DNA of 64,000 nt from Calocera cornea HHB12733 (Eukaryota; Basidiomycota; Dacrymycetes; Dacrymycetales; Dacrymycetaceae), in contig KV423914.1 of the NCBI GenBank assembly GCA_001632435.1, positions 528,209 through 592,208 on the forward strand, given 5' to 3'. The notes under the pieces are model-generated. The model worked only from the letters and a program-made list of their open reading frames with translations, had not been told where the DNA came from and made no database searches. The position numbers were made by a program, and so were the translations under genes. This document shows, in pieces, positions 51,244 through 64,000 of this stretch. Each line of letters opens with the position of its first letter. The stretch's first letter is position 1.

Positions 51244-52846
51244 ATGGCAGATAAACCTCCCAAGTCTCCCACAACTCCGAGAGGCGAGGGACCGCCGAAG
51301 ACTGGCAGGAAGAACACAGATGGGAAGGGGCGTAGCCAGAACGGCGGCGGTCCACCAGGCGGGGAACCGCCGAAGAGGAGGGCTCAGAAGGAAATGACGA
51401 AGGCGGAGCGACGGGAGGAGCAGGAGAAGCAACGTGCTGCTAAGGCAGCGGTTCAGCCCGAGGGTGGGTCGAGTGGCGGGAAGGGAGGAGGACAGCAGCA
51501 AAAGAAGACGCCACAGCCAGGCACACAAGCCGCCGAATCGAATGCACCCCGCACCCCGCAAGTCGCTCATTCGAGTCGTGGTGCTCCAGACGCATCGAGC
51601 GTTCCCACGGAGAAGCGAGCGAACGAGCCTGCTGGCCCACCCCCTGTACCAACTCATTCACGTCTGTTTCCCCATCTGCGCCTCCCCAAAGCCAACATTT
51701 TGGCGTCTGCTTCTGTTGCTGGCACTTCGAAAGCGGAGATACATACGTCAATCTTGCGCCTCGCGTTGCAATTCAGCTCCTTCAAGATTACAGGAGGGAA
51801 TGCACGCTGTATTGCAACATTGACGGCGTTGAAGTCGGTATGCATTGCTTCCCACACACCATAAGTTCCCAGTCTGAATGCCTCTGCAGGTGATCAACTC
51901 GTATACTACCCCTCAAGGAACTACCCTCTCACGCCACCTCATGACATACCTCTCACCTCAGATCTCCCATCTCGTGGCTGCCCGTCCTATGAGTGCTAGT
52001 ATGGGAAATGCCATCAGATGGTTGAAATATGAGGTTTCCGTCCTTTCTATCGATCTTCCGGAGCAAAATGTAGGCAGACACTCAGACTTCATCCGTACAC
52101 TGTACTGATTCAAGCTGTTCTATGTGTAGGCGAAAGACTTCTTATGCGAACGCATAGACACTTACATCCGAGACCGGATTACAGTTGCGGACCGCGTTAT
52201 TGAAGATCATGCGATGGAGAAGATTCGCGATGGAGATGTTGTCCTCACGTACGCAAGGTCGTCCTCAGTGGAGAGGGTCATCAAGGCAGCGCACGAAGCG
52301 AAGATCCAGTTCAGCGTTGTCGTCGTCGATAGTGGCCCTCTATTCGAGGGCAAATCACTGATCGCTACTTTGCCGCCGGATCTCTCTGTGACATATGTCC
52401 TCCTGCCGTCGCTATCCCCCATCTTGCCAACCGTCTCCCTTTGTCTGTTTGGAGCTCATTCTCTTCTGGCAAATGGAGCCTTGTACTCAAGAGCTGGCAC
52501 GGCAAGTGTGGCCATGATGGCGCGCGAGCGAAACATTCCTGTCCTAGTTTGCTGCGAGACGTACAAGTTCAGCGAGAAAGTGTGGGGTGATGGTGTGACG
52601 CATAACGAACTGGGTACGTTTGCCACGTTTCACTCAGTGTAACACATACTAACGATTCTTGTAGCACCAACCACGTCGGCGTCGGCGCCCGTCCCCACTG
52701 TTTCTCTGGAGCATATCAACCTGCTCTACGATTTGACTCCGGCGTCCTATATAACGGCCGTGATCACGGAAGTTGGCCTTATTCCGCCCAGCTCGGTTCC
52801 AACAGTGTTATTCAGGCAAGGTGTCACTGCCGCTCAGGGCTTGTAG
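51244..52846 (+). CDS. GCD2: Translation initiation factor eIF2B subunit delta (Gcd2)
   Basis: Exons 51244-51837, 51890-52069, 52130-52613 and 52665-52846 give 479 residues. A basic, low-complexity N-terminus of about 140 residues (MTKAERREEQEKQRAAKAA) precedes the eIF2B alpha/beta/delta domain: SRLFPHLRLPKANILASA, LSRHLMTYLSPQISHLVAAR, VVLTYARSSSVERVIKAAH, LFGAHSLLANGALYSRAGTA, IPVLVCCETYKFSEKVW and YDLTPASYITAVITEVGLIP. Gcd2 is part of the regulatory subcomplex of the guanine-nucleotide exchange factor that reactivates eIF2 and senses eIF2-alpha phosphorylation. It shares a 264-bp divergent promoter with RAT1 and converges on the formaldehyde dehydrogenase gene. Confidence 0.93.
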
Positions 52847-52983
52847 TGCACTGTACAAATAGCATGCAACAACTATTCCACTTCTGATTTCCTTGAGTAT
52901 TTAATTTCACAGTTTGGGCATGATTGGCTTCCGTCCTCCAACCCGTAGTCTGAAAGAAGATCCCTCGTCCCAAGCGTTTGCTC

Positions 52984-54863
<1,880 letters not shown>

Positions 54864-55476
54864 ATGAGTTTCCAAAACTTGTACTATCAGCGCGTGAGCG
54901 TTGTCAACCTTTCTGGGACAGCACACGACTGATCATGTGCGTCCGCGCATCGTGGTCGCCGATGTATAGGTCGTTGCAACTCCGCGGCCTTGCGCAGTAT
55001 GCCTGCGCCCAACAACCATTGTTCTGTCCACGATGGGCAATGTCGACTTCATCTACACGTGTGAACGACATTTAACCGACCCGGGTTTCGCCTCGAAACT
55101 TCCAGACGCCGGTGCTTCTCCCGTTCCTACGACTCCGAAGCCGCCTGTGGATGAGGAGCTCGTAAAGAAGGTGGCAGAGGAGTGGGAGGAGAAGCAGCGC
55201 AGAAAGAAGGAGAAAGAAGAGAAGGACAAGAAGGACAAGGAGGTCGACAAGAAAGATGAGAAGGACAAGCGGAAGGACAAGAAGGAGTCGGCGCCGAAGA
55301 GCCCACCACTGCCAGTGACGCCATCTGCACCTGCTACTCCAACGCACAACAGATACGTCCTGCATCGATCGCTGTTTGCATCAAGGCAGCTGGAGCACAG
55401 GAAGCGACGCCAGTTGAAGGAAGCAAGGGAGATTGCACCTCGTTTGCCAGGCGTGCCAGGCGGTGGACCGCTATGA
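54864..55476 (+). CDS. VFA1: VPS4-associated protein 1 (Vfa1, DUF1742)
   Basis: Exons 54864-54893 and 54970-55476 give 178 residues. The N-terminus MSFQNLYYQR is joined across the intron to VVATPRPCAVCLRPTTIVLS, then VDFIYTCERHLTDPGFASKL. The CxxC plus CxxH arrangement matches the Vfa1 zinc-binding N-terminal module. A long Lys/Glu/Asp coiled stretch (EEKDKKDKEVDKKDEKDKRK) and a basic tail with HRSLFASRQLEHRKRRQ follow. Vfa1 binds the AAA ATPase Vps4 at endosomes and stimulates its activity in ESCRT-III disassembly. The first exon is only ten codons. It converges on MPO1, with 80 bp between stops. Confidence 0.85.
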
Positions 55477-55556
55477 CAGACAGGGCTGGGGATGGTCACG
55501 GCGATACTATTGCATATGATACCAATGTACACTACAAGCCTCAACCATCACGAATC

Positions 55557-56328
55557 TCAGAGCTCTTTCGTCTTCCCATTTGTCTTGCCGTGCGCTTTCC
55601 GAACTGCGAACTCTGCCTTCTTCTCCTGCACACCGGCCATCGCCGACTTGTACAGATCCTTGCGGTATCCGAGGTCGAATAGGTTCTCCAGATGGACAAA
55701 GAACGGTGCCAATACAATTGCTATATTGAATTGCTTGGTCAGCAATAGATATCATGACGCGCGCTTAGAAGCAGCACGTACCACCAAGGAGGTTATCCAG
55801 AAGGGCAGGGGATCGGCCCTCTGCTGCTCTATGTCCAATGATTTGGAAGATCCATGAGACGATGTTGACCGCAGCGCCGATGGCCATAGCATGAGGGCGG
55901 TGGGCGAAGGCGCAGGCAGTCAGATAGATGAGAACCCATTGCGGGGTGATTAGGAGCTATCCAATGACGCATGAGTGCATGTTCTTAGAGTTCAGAGAGG
56001 GAGCGCACCGCTGCGAACGGCTCCATGGTGAAGTAGTACAGCAGACACCCGGCCGCATAAATGAAGAAAAGAGTCGCGTCGAATTGCAACCAGTCATTGA
56101 ACTTGTAGCTCAGCTGTGGAGCAACATTCTGGGAGAATAGCACCCCAAATGACCAAACGATGAGCGGGACGAAAATGCGGTGGATGACGATGTTGACAGG
56201 ATGCGAGTGGTATGCTCCGTAGCCTACGAGCTAGCAAGGGGGGCTTGTCAGCATTGTCCCCTTCAAAGCGCAGTCGCTGTGCGCACCTGATCCTTCACGC
56301 TGGTGAGCTTTCCTGAGCCCACTTCCAT
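55557..56328 (-). CDS. MPO1: Mpo1/YGL010w-like 2-hydroxy fatty acid dioxygenase (DUF962)
   Basis: Exons 56287-56328, 56009-56230, 55782-55956 and 55557-55720 give 200 residues. The histidine motifs of the family are present: YHSHPVNIVIHRIFVPL near residue 20, and IIGHRAAEGRSPALLDNLLG near residue 130. Four hydrophobic spans (IFVPLIVWSFGVLF, ATLFFIYAAGCLLYYF, WVLIYLTACAFA, IVLAPFFVHLENLF) fit a small ER membrane protein. Yeast Mpo1 is an Fe(II)-dependent dioxygenase that shortens 2-hydroxy fatty acids in phytosphingosine breakdown. The C-terminus is Lys-rich (KAHGKTNGKTKEL). The tail ends in KEL, not a canonical ER retrieval signal. Confidence 0.9.
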
Positions 56329-57195
56329 GGTTTGTGCTTGCGGAAGAAGTAAGGAGGAGGGAGATATATCTCAAGGGCAGGAACTTACCGCGTCTCATTA
56401 TTAATTATACAACGTTCCGCTGCGGACCAGCCTAGGCGGACTGTGAAGTCAAGTGATCCGACGGGGTCAGGCGAACCCTCAGGGTTACGCGATAGTTCTT
56501 CCTCGTTGCCCGCTGAGGGATCGCGCGCTGACATGGCGGAGGCTTTCGCGGCACCGAGCTCGACGCCGCAAGTTCCCGGTGTACTAGACCATGAGTAAGG
56601 TACATGAGAACGCAAGTGATCATTAGTAACTGAGGGACTATAGCTAGGAAGTACTGTACTGTACACGGCACTCATCTGTTGCCCGCGTATCCTATATCTA
56701 CAGCCGCTACATTACGAGCCCGCGCTTATGGATACTCCTCAAACTCTGTACCCCGGGGAAGAACGCTTCATAGCTCACTGTTAGACGAGTCCTATGCATC
56801 GAGGACGTGATACAGTTGCCGCGGGTGAGATACCTTTGTTGGTACGGCGCCCAGGGTCACGTTGGTTAGCTGGGTGGTCGGGTTGTTCCGCCTTCGGTGC
56901 TGTGACTCCAGCCTGCCATGTTCATACCTCGCTTTCTCATATAGGATAGGTGCGTGCGAAGATCTTTTTGCATTTCGCGTTGCACAGCGCTCCCCGCGGA
57001 ACAAGCCGTCAAGAAGGTGTGGTGAGATAGTCGGCAATCGCGTTTCAGCTCAGCCACCGCTTGCCGGAGCCGACGTCGCTGCAATGACTCCGGGCACGCG
57101 TGGCGTCCCACGCGAGGGACCACGTCGCTTTCAGCTTCCTTGCCCCTGGAGCGCCTCACCCCGCCGCACACTAGCGTTAGGCGTACTTCAATACA
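56329..57195. other. Divergent intergenic region, MPO1 / SEC22
   Basis: 867 bp between divergent genes. No reading frame with coding character was found on either strand. Confidence 0.4.
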
Positions 57196-58017
57196 ATGGT
57201 ACGCTCAACAACGATTGCACGAGCGTCGGACGCGCTACCGCTCGCTGCGACAGTAGACGATGAGCAGGTACGCCCGGTATCCAGCGGCGCTGTGGGGGTG
57301 ATCATGCTGATTCAGTTTCATCTTGTAGACAGAGCACGCCCTGCAAGAGCACAAGCAGCAAGCAAAGCTCATCTTCCGACGCATAACGCCCAACTCTGAA
57401 CCACAATGCTCTATCGAATCAGGACCCTACACCCTACAGTATGCTGTATATGCGTTTGTTACCGTGACGACAGCTGACATTCCGATCAGCTACCTCATCG
57501 CCGACAACGTCGTCTACCTGACGATCGCCGAAAAGTCCTATCCGCGAAAGCTCGCCTTCTCCTACCTCGACGAGCTCGCAAAGGAGTTTTCGCACTCCTA
57601 CGGCCCGAAAGTCGATGGTGTGCGCAAGCCGTATGCATTCGTCGGCTTCGACACATTCATGCAGAAGACGGCGCGGCTGTACCAGGATACGCGCAATGCG
57701 GGCGGGGGGAACAACCTGGAGCGGCTGAATGGCGAGCTGCAGGATGTGACAAGGATCATGACGAAGAATATGGAGGAGTTGCTGTGGCGAGGCGACAGCT
57801 TAGATAGTGCGTCTTCCATCTTCCTGCACTTCATGCCTGGCCGGCTCTGATTTCGGTTGCAGAGATGTCACACCTGTCCTCGAGCCTGAGAGACGAATCC
57901 CAAAAGTACCGCAAGGCAGCACGGCAGATCAACATCGACGCGCTGATCCGCCAGTGGGCGCCCGTAGCCGGCATAACCCTCTTCGTGATTATCTTCCTGT
58001 GGTGGCGGTTCTGGTGA
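57196..58017 (+). CDS. SEC22: R-SNARE Sec22
   Basis: Exons 57196-57267, 57329-57438, 57490-57806 and 57863-58017 give 217 residues. The N-terminal longin domain (YLIADNVVYLTIAEKSYPRK, LAFSYLDELAKEFSHSYGPK, RKPYAFVGFDTFMQKTARLY) is followed by the SNARE motif (NNLERLNGELQDVTRIMTKN, MEELLWRGDSLDKMSHLSSS) with the zero-layer arginine in LLWRGD. The C-terminal anchor is WAPVAGITLFVIIFLWWRFW. Sec22 is the vesicle SNARE for ER-Golgi transport in both directions. Length and architecture are standard. It converges on ESF2. Confidence 0.95.
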
Positions 58018-58220
58018 GCGAGCGGTGTTGCAGCTCTGCATATACAGTATGTACACCGATGGGAGTGCGGTGGTGGGCAAGATTGACAAGATGGCGCGGA
58101 TTATCCCCCGCTTGTGTGGCTAGATATCCAGCATTGGACGATATGTGATGTATAGCATTACCTTTATGCATTGGTTCTCTCATTCTCCATGGAAACTAGT
58201 GTAGTAAGGGCAGGGACCAT

Positions 58221-59268
58221 TCAAAAGATGCTACCGAGTACACTCTTCAGCTGCTCCCCTCTACGGCCATCATCCGCCTCTGCAGCCGGCCGCTCCCTGG
58301 CCTTCCGCTTCACAGCCGGCCGCTCCCCCTTCTCCCGCCGCTCGGGCTTATCCTTGACCGTCTTCAGCATCTCCGCCTTGGGCTTCTGTGGTGCTTTCTC
58401 CCCAGCCGCCTCGCTCTCCTCCTCTCGCTTTCGCTTCCTCTCTGCACGCTTGTCGAGCACCCGCGCGAGCTCGACCTGCTTAAGATAGTCTTTCTGCTCC
58501 ATCCTGCTCTGGGAGACTTCCTGCCTCAGCCGGTCCCTGTGTACCGCCCGTTCGTGCGCTGCAAACAGCCATCAGCCATTTCCCCGCCAACAGGGATACG
58601 AGGACCGCACCAATCTGCTCGGTCAACATGCTCCATTTGAACCTTGGCAGGTACTTCATCGTCCACACATCATCCCTCCATCGCGTTCCCTTCTTCCCAC
58701 CGATCGGCTGCGCATTGAGCATCTCCGCGACGGTGCGGGCGACCTTCTTGTCCACGAACTCGACCCAGCCTTCGGTGTAATGCGGCTTTTTCGTGCTCGT
58801 GTGCTTGCGCCGGAGGTATGCGCGTTTGGCGTCTGCATACATATCAGCACGTGGGAGATGCAGCGAGATATGCGGGAATAGAAGGCGCACCTTCCTGCTG
58901 GAGGTACACCCGACCGACCTCCCCGTACGCACCGAGCAAGTGCCGGACCTTCGGCGGCTGCATCCCCGGCGGGATGCGGGAGATGTACACCACCCCGGCA
59001 CGCTCTTGGGCCGCGTTGAACTCTGCGAGCGCTTGTGCGGAGAGCGGGGCGGTGGGGGGGAGGGCGGGGAGGTTGCCGATCATCCCCGGGAGTTCGCCTT
59101 CCTCTTCGTGCACTGCAGAGCCGTCGACGGAGGATGAGCGGCTGGGGCCCTCACCGTTGTTGTCGTTGTCTACCATGCGTATTCGTTATTGCAGACTATA
59201 GAGGGCATGATCTGCGTACCATGCTCGATGCCGGACCACTCGTTCTCATCTTCGTGTGAGGATGCCAT
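58221..59268 (-). CDS. ESF2: Pre-rRNA processing protein Esf2/ABT1 (RRM)
   Basis: Exons 59220-59268, 58891-59169, 58611-58832 and 58221-58558 give 295 residues. The RRM is typical of the family: [40 protein letters not shown], then [39 protein letters not shown] and [18 protein letters not shown] basic C-terminal helix ([20 protein letters not shown]) ends the protein. Esf2 is a component of the small-subunit processome that stimulates the helicase Dbp8 in 18S rRNA maturation in the nucleolus. The N-terminus is acidic and Ser-rich and is less conserved. Assignment is confident. Confidence 0.93.
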
Positions 59269-59797
59269 TGCGAGTGCAGCAGGTGGGACAGTGGTGGTAT
59301 TCGACTCGGCTTGCAAGGCGCGCCGTGAAAAAGAAGGATGACGGCACTCCAGTACGGTGGGCAAGAGGTGCACGGTTGCTTCCGCAGGCTCCGCGTCCAG
59401 CTGCTGTCCAGATGACACACCAGCTCCAGTAACAACTGCATATGTAGCACTTCCACCTGGCTCACCCTTTCGTACTGCACCTCAGCTTCTCATGTATCTC
59501 TAGCCATTGGAACTCGATTAAGGAGCATTGCATAGAACGTATATCAGATGACTCAGGTTCCCACCCTGGAACACATTTCCACAGTCAAAAACATCTTTCC
59601 GGACGCTCTCTGCAGCGTGACTTGTGCGTTTGTTGTTCCTCCCACACGTATCCGGGAAATGGTCATACAGCGACTCCATCCACAACCTCTCTGTACATGG
59701 CAATAACGTGCTCACTGTGTCATTCACTACAGGAAGCCATATTGTCGCGCATCTTTTAGTTGTATCAAGCAGGGCCCGTTCCCTGTAGCAGTTGCAT
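59269..59797. other. Intergenic between ESF2 and the F-box/LRR gene
   Basis: ESF2 promoter and the 3' flank of the F-box gene. No gene is supported. Confidence 0.4.
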
Positions 59798-61449
59798 CTA
59801 TCCCATCCATGCCCGCCGAACTCTTCGCGCATGGGAGAGGACATCTGTCCACTGTTCTTCTGTGCTCGTGGTATACATCACTATAGCTATAGCCGCGCGA
59901 AAAGTTGTTGCTAGCATCTGCCCTGCGCGCTCTGCATCGTCAACCGTCACTTGGTCCATGAGAAGCTCCTCAAGGTCGGTCTCTTCAGCGAGTTCGCGCT
60001 CGGGCGGAGCAAATTTGACGTGCGACAGGTGCAGCTCGCGCAGATTCGGAAGAAGGGTACACATTCTTGCGACTTCTTCAAGTGTGAGACTGCATTCGTT
60101 ACGCATTGCGCTGCATAGCTCCTCCGGTACTGGAAACGTCGAGGGCCATGCATGACACTTGAACATGGTCAGCTCCTTCCAGCTCTCTGCGATGTCAAGC
60201 AGGTCCTTGTTCTTGATTTTGATCGGACATGCGCCATCGAATCTGCATACGAAGTACCGGAGGTCATGACACTTGAGGAGCGGGACAAGCTGGTCCCAAG
60301 AAAAGAGACGCGCATCTTCGTCCTCACTTCGTTTCAGCAGCAGATGGATCGACTTGAGTTGGGGAAATCGAGACGCTATCTGCGCTGTCATGTCGTGCAT
60401 CTGTTCTTCTTCCAGTGCAGACAAAGGAAGTGCGAGCTTGAGAACGCGCAACGAGGTTGCCACGCAGCTAAGCATGCACATCACCGTGGTCAGGTCCCCG
60501 CGCAGGTGCAGACTTTCTAGTCGCCATAGATGACAGAAACGGAGTCTTTCTCGTACATCTCCGAATGCGAGTGCCTTCAGGTCGAGGTGTGAGAGGGAAT
60601 CGATAGACATGATTGATCGGACCACCGTCGCTGGTAACGTGTCGTCCGTTTGTATCACGAGTGACTCTATTCCTGACAAACCGCAAAGGGTAGCGGCGAG
60701 CTTGTCCGCGAACACAGGCGATACCATCGGAAGACTCCGGAGAGCTAGTTGAGATAACGTCCCTGATGCTGTGTGTAGACAGTCAAGTAGCGGCTTGAGC
60801 GTGGTAATTTCCACTTCCATCATGCTGAAGTCGAGGACCAAATCCTGAACCTTGGTATGACAAGTGAGGAAGTAGTGTAGAAAGGCGATGTCTAGATCAC
60901 CACCGAGGATGAGCGTTATTTGACGCAAGCGAGGAAGTATCGTGGTTTCGTTCGTTTGCAACAGAGCCAGTAAGAGCCAGGGCGATGTCATCCGGCCACA
61001 ATTCTCAGAGAGGTTTAGTGACATCGACAAGGGCAAGCTCCTGTAATAGGCAGCAGTACTGTCTGACTTCACTGTAGTCAGCAAGCCATACATACACTCA
61101 TGAACGCATAACCCACTCCATGGAAGTTCAGTCTGCTGTCTTTGCTCGTACGAGTCATTGACCGAAGTTTGGCATCGTCTAGCACTCTCCACGCTTGCTT
61201 CAAGGCTGGGCGCATGAAGCGTCGCGCTACGCAGGCCATCGCTACGAGAGTCGAGTTATCCATCTTCTCAAGGACCAAGTGCAAGGTGTCCTCTGTTTCG
61301 AGAACTGTCTGCATGACGTCGACACTCTGGTTAGAGGGGATAGTCGATGTAGAAGAAGACGCGTCTCCCTTCCCCGTTCCACCGACGCGTACCATTGACG
61401 CGTCTCGTGTCTCATTGGCGCGTCTCTTGTCCGCCTTCTGTGAAGCCAT
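59798..61449 (-). CDS. F-box-like / leucine-rich repeat protein
   Basis: Exons 61117-61449 and 59798-61066 give 533 residues. An F-box-like segment at about residues 45-95 (ETEDTLHLVLEKMDNSTLVA, MACVARRFMRPALKQAWRVL) is followed by irregular leucine-rich repeats (LSQLALRSLPMVSPVF, GIESLVIQTDDTL, LSHLDLKALAFGD, LESLHLRGDLTTVM, LRELHLSHVKFAPPER). Agaricomycetes carry hundreds of such genes; they are presumed SCF ubiquitin-ligase substrate receptors. The single intron is the least certain part. I use GGA|GTGGGT to GTGAAG (50 bp), because the alternative donors nearer the acceptor would leave introns of only 26-31 bp. The function of this member is unknown. Confidence 0.75.
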
Positions 61450-61541
61450 GCTTCACAACTTGCAAGTCACAACACATGCATGATCTCAAAGAAGTGCATA
61501 AACTCTTGTAAGCTACACAGGTCTTCCTATTGTACGCCAGC

Positions 61542-63940
61542 TCAGCTGTAAGTCGCAGCTAACTTAGCCAGCAATGAACCTCGTAAGTGACAAGTCTTCC
61601 GCATTTTTCTGAGTGTGAACCGCTGGTATGCCTCAGTGTTTCCAAACATTTTGACAATGATCTCGGGGCAGACACGCCGAGCCATTTGTTTTTGTCTTTC
61701 AGCCGCAGGATCGAGATACAAACTCGCCAGGGCCGCGTGGTATGCCGTTGAGCTGTCCAACGCTCCACTCGGATGCAGTAAGTCTTCGTCCAGAACCATC
61801 TGAACTGCGGACACAGCGACTTCCGCTGGCCAAGGCAGATGTTGCCCTGATACGCGCCGTCACCTTCGTCGCTCGCCCGTAACAGATTGAGATACGCACA
61901 AGCTCCTTGCTGTAACAACGGGGGCCTTTCTTCCGCTGTCCAGAAGTCCGGTTCTCTCATTTGCGCATGCCGTTGCATCCCTAGCCAAATCCAGAGAACA
62001 GCGCGATGAAAGTAAAGCACTATCGCGGGATGCGCGGCAGCAGGCATATCACCGTCCCAGAGGGCCTGCCGCATGCGCTCGTGATGGATCTGTGGGAAGT
62101 GGGTGCTCATCAAGAAGCTGCAGCTTTCGGACCTTGTGTGCGTTGTCGACACGGCCCCGTGCAGGTGCTGTCCTTGTATCCTGATTGCTGTCAGAGTTCA
62201 ATCACAGACCGCACGTATCAACGCACCAAAGGGCTTGATTCTCCAAGTGAATCATGTAAATCGGAAGACCTTTTGCAGCGAACAGTTCGAGATCATCCTT
62301 TGTAGGTTGCTGTTTCATCCCAGTCTCCTCCAGCCCCTTCCCGATGAACCAAACTAGTCTGCCTCCTTCCTTCACGGTGATAGCATTTTTCACCGGCTGA
62401 TTACTAGTACCTCCCGTGATGGCCAGCGATAAAGCGAGTCCAGCGAATTCAGAAGCACCGCCAGTCAAAGCACCACGCGTTGATAGCGTCTCCAGTCGCC
62501 AATATGGAGGGTCGCGAACCAAGCCTCCGATGCAGGCCGTGGCGTTCCAGATGGCAGTGCCCGAGTCTAGAGACCTGCAGCAGGCGTAAGCAAGAAACTC
62601 AAGTTAAAATGATTGCTTACTCCAGAGGGTATCGATCCACAGAACAAGTCCGAGCTGTGTTGTTCATCCCGGACATATGGATGATGGGATATAACTTCAA
62701 CGCAATGGTCGCCTCAACAACGTGTCTTATGGGCATCCAGAGAGTCCTTCTTTCAGCGTCCTCGCCATCGACCTTGTATAGCTTAGCCAGCTGCGGTGGT
62801 AAAGGGGACTGCACTGATACATATTGTCAGCACAGGGATGGTCTCCACTCCAAACTCTACACACCTGTGGTTTCGTAACAGATGTTCGGGTCTCGCCACT
62901 TTCCGATCCTTCTCACATCCCACTCTAGGGGCTTCTCCACCAACGCACCGTCCACGATCACCAAGCTATGGTCCTTCGACCAGTCCAATAGCTGCCACGT
63001 CTTGCGACTACTAAGGTGTTCTCTTTTGAAGAACCACACAGGACCGTCGTCTGGTTTGAAGGGCTTTGCGGGCCAGTGATTACTCATGGTATGACCCGCT
63101 ACTGTCTGCAGGTTCGGCTCTAGGAGAACAGCATGCTTCTGTAATGTTTGTAGGGTGTTATGCAATAAATCCTATGCAGAGCACCGTCAACTCCGATTCC
63201 CGAAGAGAGATGAGATCATACGTTACTTGGGGAATCCCTACGCGTCGGAAAGGCAATCTTGATCACCCTCGACTGGTTTGTTCTGAAAGAGTAAACTTGG
63301 TCGTCCAGAGTTTCCTTTGTGGCTTCAGTGATTAACCATCAGCATAACCCTGAATGGACCTACTTCGCATACAGAGCTCAATGGAAGCGCGAGATCAATA
63401 TCGCGCAGTGGTCCTTGGAGGCAAGAAGCCATCTAGATTGAGCTTCGTCAGGTAAGATAGAGAGGGTGAATTGACAACTCATACCTCATATGTTTCAGAC
63501 AGTGGGCAAGTCGCATCAGGCAGTGGGGTGAAGAGGTCTCGATGAGTCCATATCGACTCCCATCCATCATCTCCTTCTTCGATAGACACGTCTAGCGTAG
63601 CCAGCTTGTCGACTATGTCTGGTGGAATCGGTGCCGGCGTGCTTGGCTGAGGGTGCTTTCCGGTCCGAACGGAGTTATCTGGGACCGTCTTTCTTTCTTC
63701 CGCATTATCCGCCGAGCCAGTCACAGGCAGCCTTCGTGCGTTTTCGCCCTCGAGGATGGTCAAGTTCGACGCCATAGGCGTCACGAAGCGGACATGCAAT
63801 TGTTGTCGATCTTGACAAGATCGATCGCTCGCGCCCCGGTCGGCCTTGAAATCCGTGACCTTTGTCTCACTTGGACGCTTCCGTCGTCGCGAAACTGCAC
63901 ACTCTCGCAGACTCGCAGATTGCGGCTTGTCCCTTGCCAT
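61542..63940 (-). CDS. Orphan protein of unknown function (687 aa, possibly 5'-incomplete)
   Basis: Eight exons (63485-63940, 63364-63432, 63222-63314, 62865-63171, 62621-62813, 62215-62574, 61900-62180 and 61542-61846) join in frame. The start is taken at the ATG at 63940, but the frame stays open upstream to the window edge, so the gene may begin outside. The N-terminus is basic and disordered (CAVSRRRKRPSETKV). The middle and C-terminal parts look globular: GPVWFFKREHLSSRKTWQLL, DWSKDHSLVIVDGALVEKPL, RTLWMPIRHVVEATIALKLY, GGRLVWFIGKGLEETGMKQQ and AIVLYFHRAVLWIWLGMQRH. No domain is recognised; probably agaricomycete-specific. Introns are all GT-AG and 46-64 bp. Confidence 0.65.
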
Positions 63941-64000
63941 GATGCGGGCCGATCTACGGGTTCCAATCACTTGAGGTGTATCCCCTGGTCTTGAGTCAAC

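Overview
This is nuclear DNA from a filamentous basidiomycete, most likely an Agaricomycete. Genes are dense and GC-rich and are broken by many 45-70 bp introns with GTGAGT/GTGCGT-type donors and CTGAC/CTAAC branch sites. The content is also typical of the group: CipC-like and Con-6 stress proteins, a CPL1/PriA-like secreted protein, an F-box/LRR protein and orphan agaricomycete proteins. I see no rRNA, tRNA, CRISPR array or transposon. A run of exactly 100 N (22742-22841) marks an assembly gap.

Layout. 1-3.7 kb: three tandem minus-strand cipC-like genes, each with its own TATA box and AATAAA signal. 4.5-15.1 kb: NHP2 (H/ACA snoRNP), BFR1, an RFX-family transcription factor with a 2.8 kb upstream region, and DRE2 (Fe-S assembly). 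15.9-19.7 kb: a 528-residue orphan and a gene-poor stretch holding a diverged 391-bp tandem duplication. 19.7-31.2 kb: an ABHD5-like hydrolase, an MTFP1-like mitochondrial protein, an RTA1-family membrane protein, con-6, a CPL1-like secreted cysteine-rich protein, mitochondrial IDH1 and an ER J-protein.

31.6-39.1 kb is the most unusual part. At least eight intact genes and two apparently broken ones lie head-to-tail on the minus strand. They encode very small secreted peptides (49-63 aa) with a signal peptide and a short mature part carrying 6 or 8 cysteines, in three related cysteine patterns. Most have a strong splice donor at or within a few bases of the stop codon. This looks like a locally expanded family of secreted peptides; I do not recognise it as a described family.

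40.5-64 kb: a glycine-rich protein with a vestigial 8-nt intron, an intronless glycoside-hydrolase-like gene that may come from bacteria, then housekeeping genes packed in divergent and convergent pairs: RAT1/XRN2, eIF2B-delta, glutathione-dependent formaldehyde dehydrogenase, VFA1, MPO1, SEC22 and ESF2. The window ends with an F-box/LRR protein and a 687-residue orphan that may continue past the right edge.

Exon boundaries were set by reading splice signals by eye and requiring frame continuity. Joined lengths are exact multiples of three for every gene given with a complete exon list, but nothing has been tested against transcripts.
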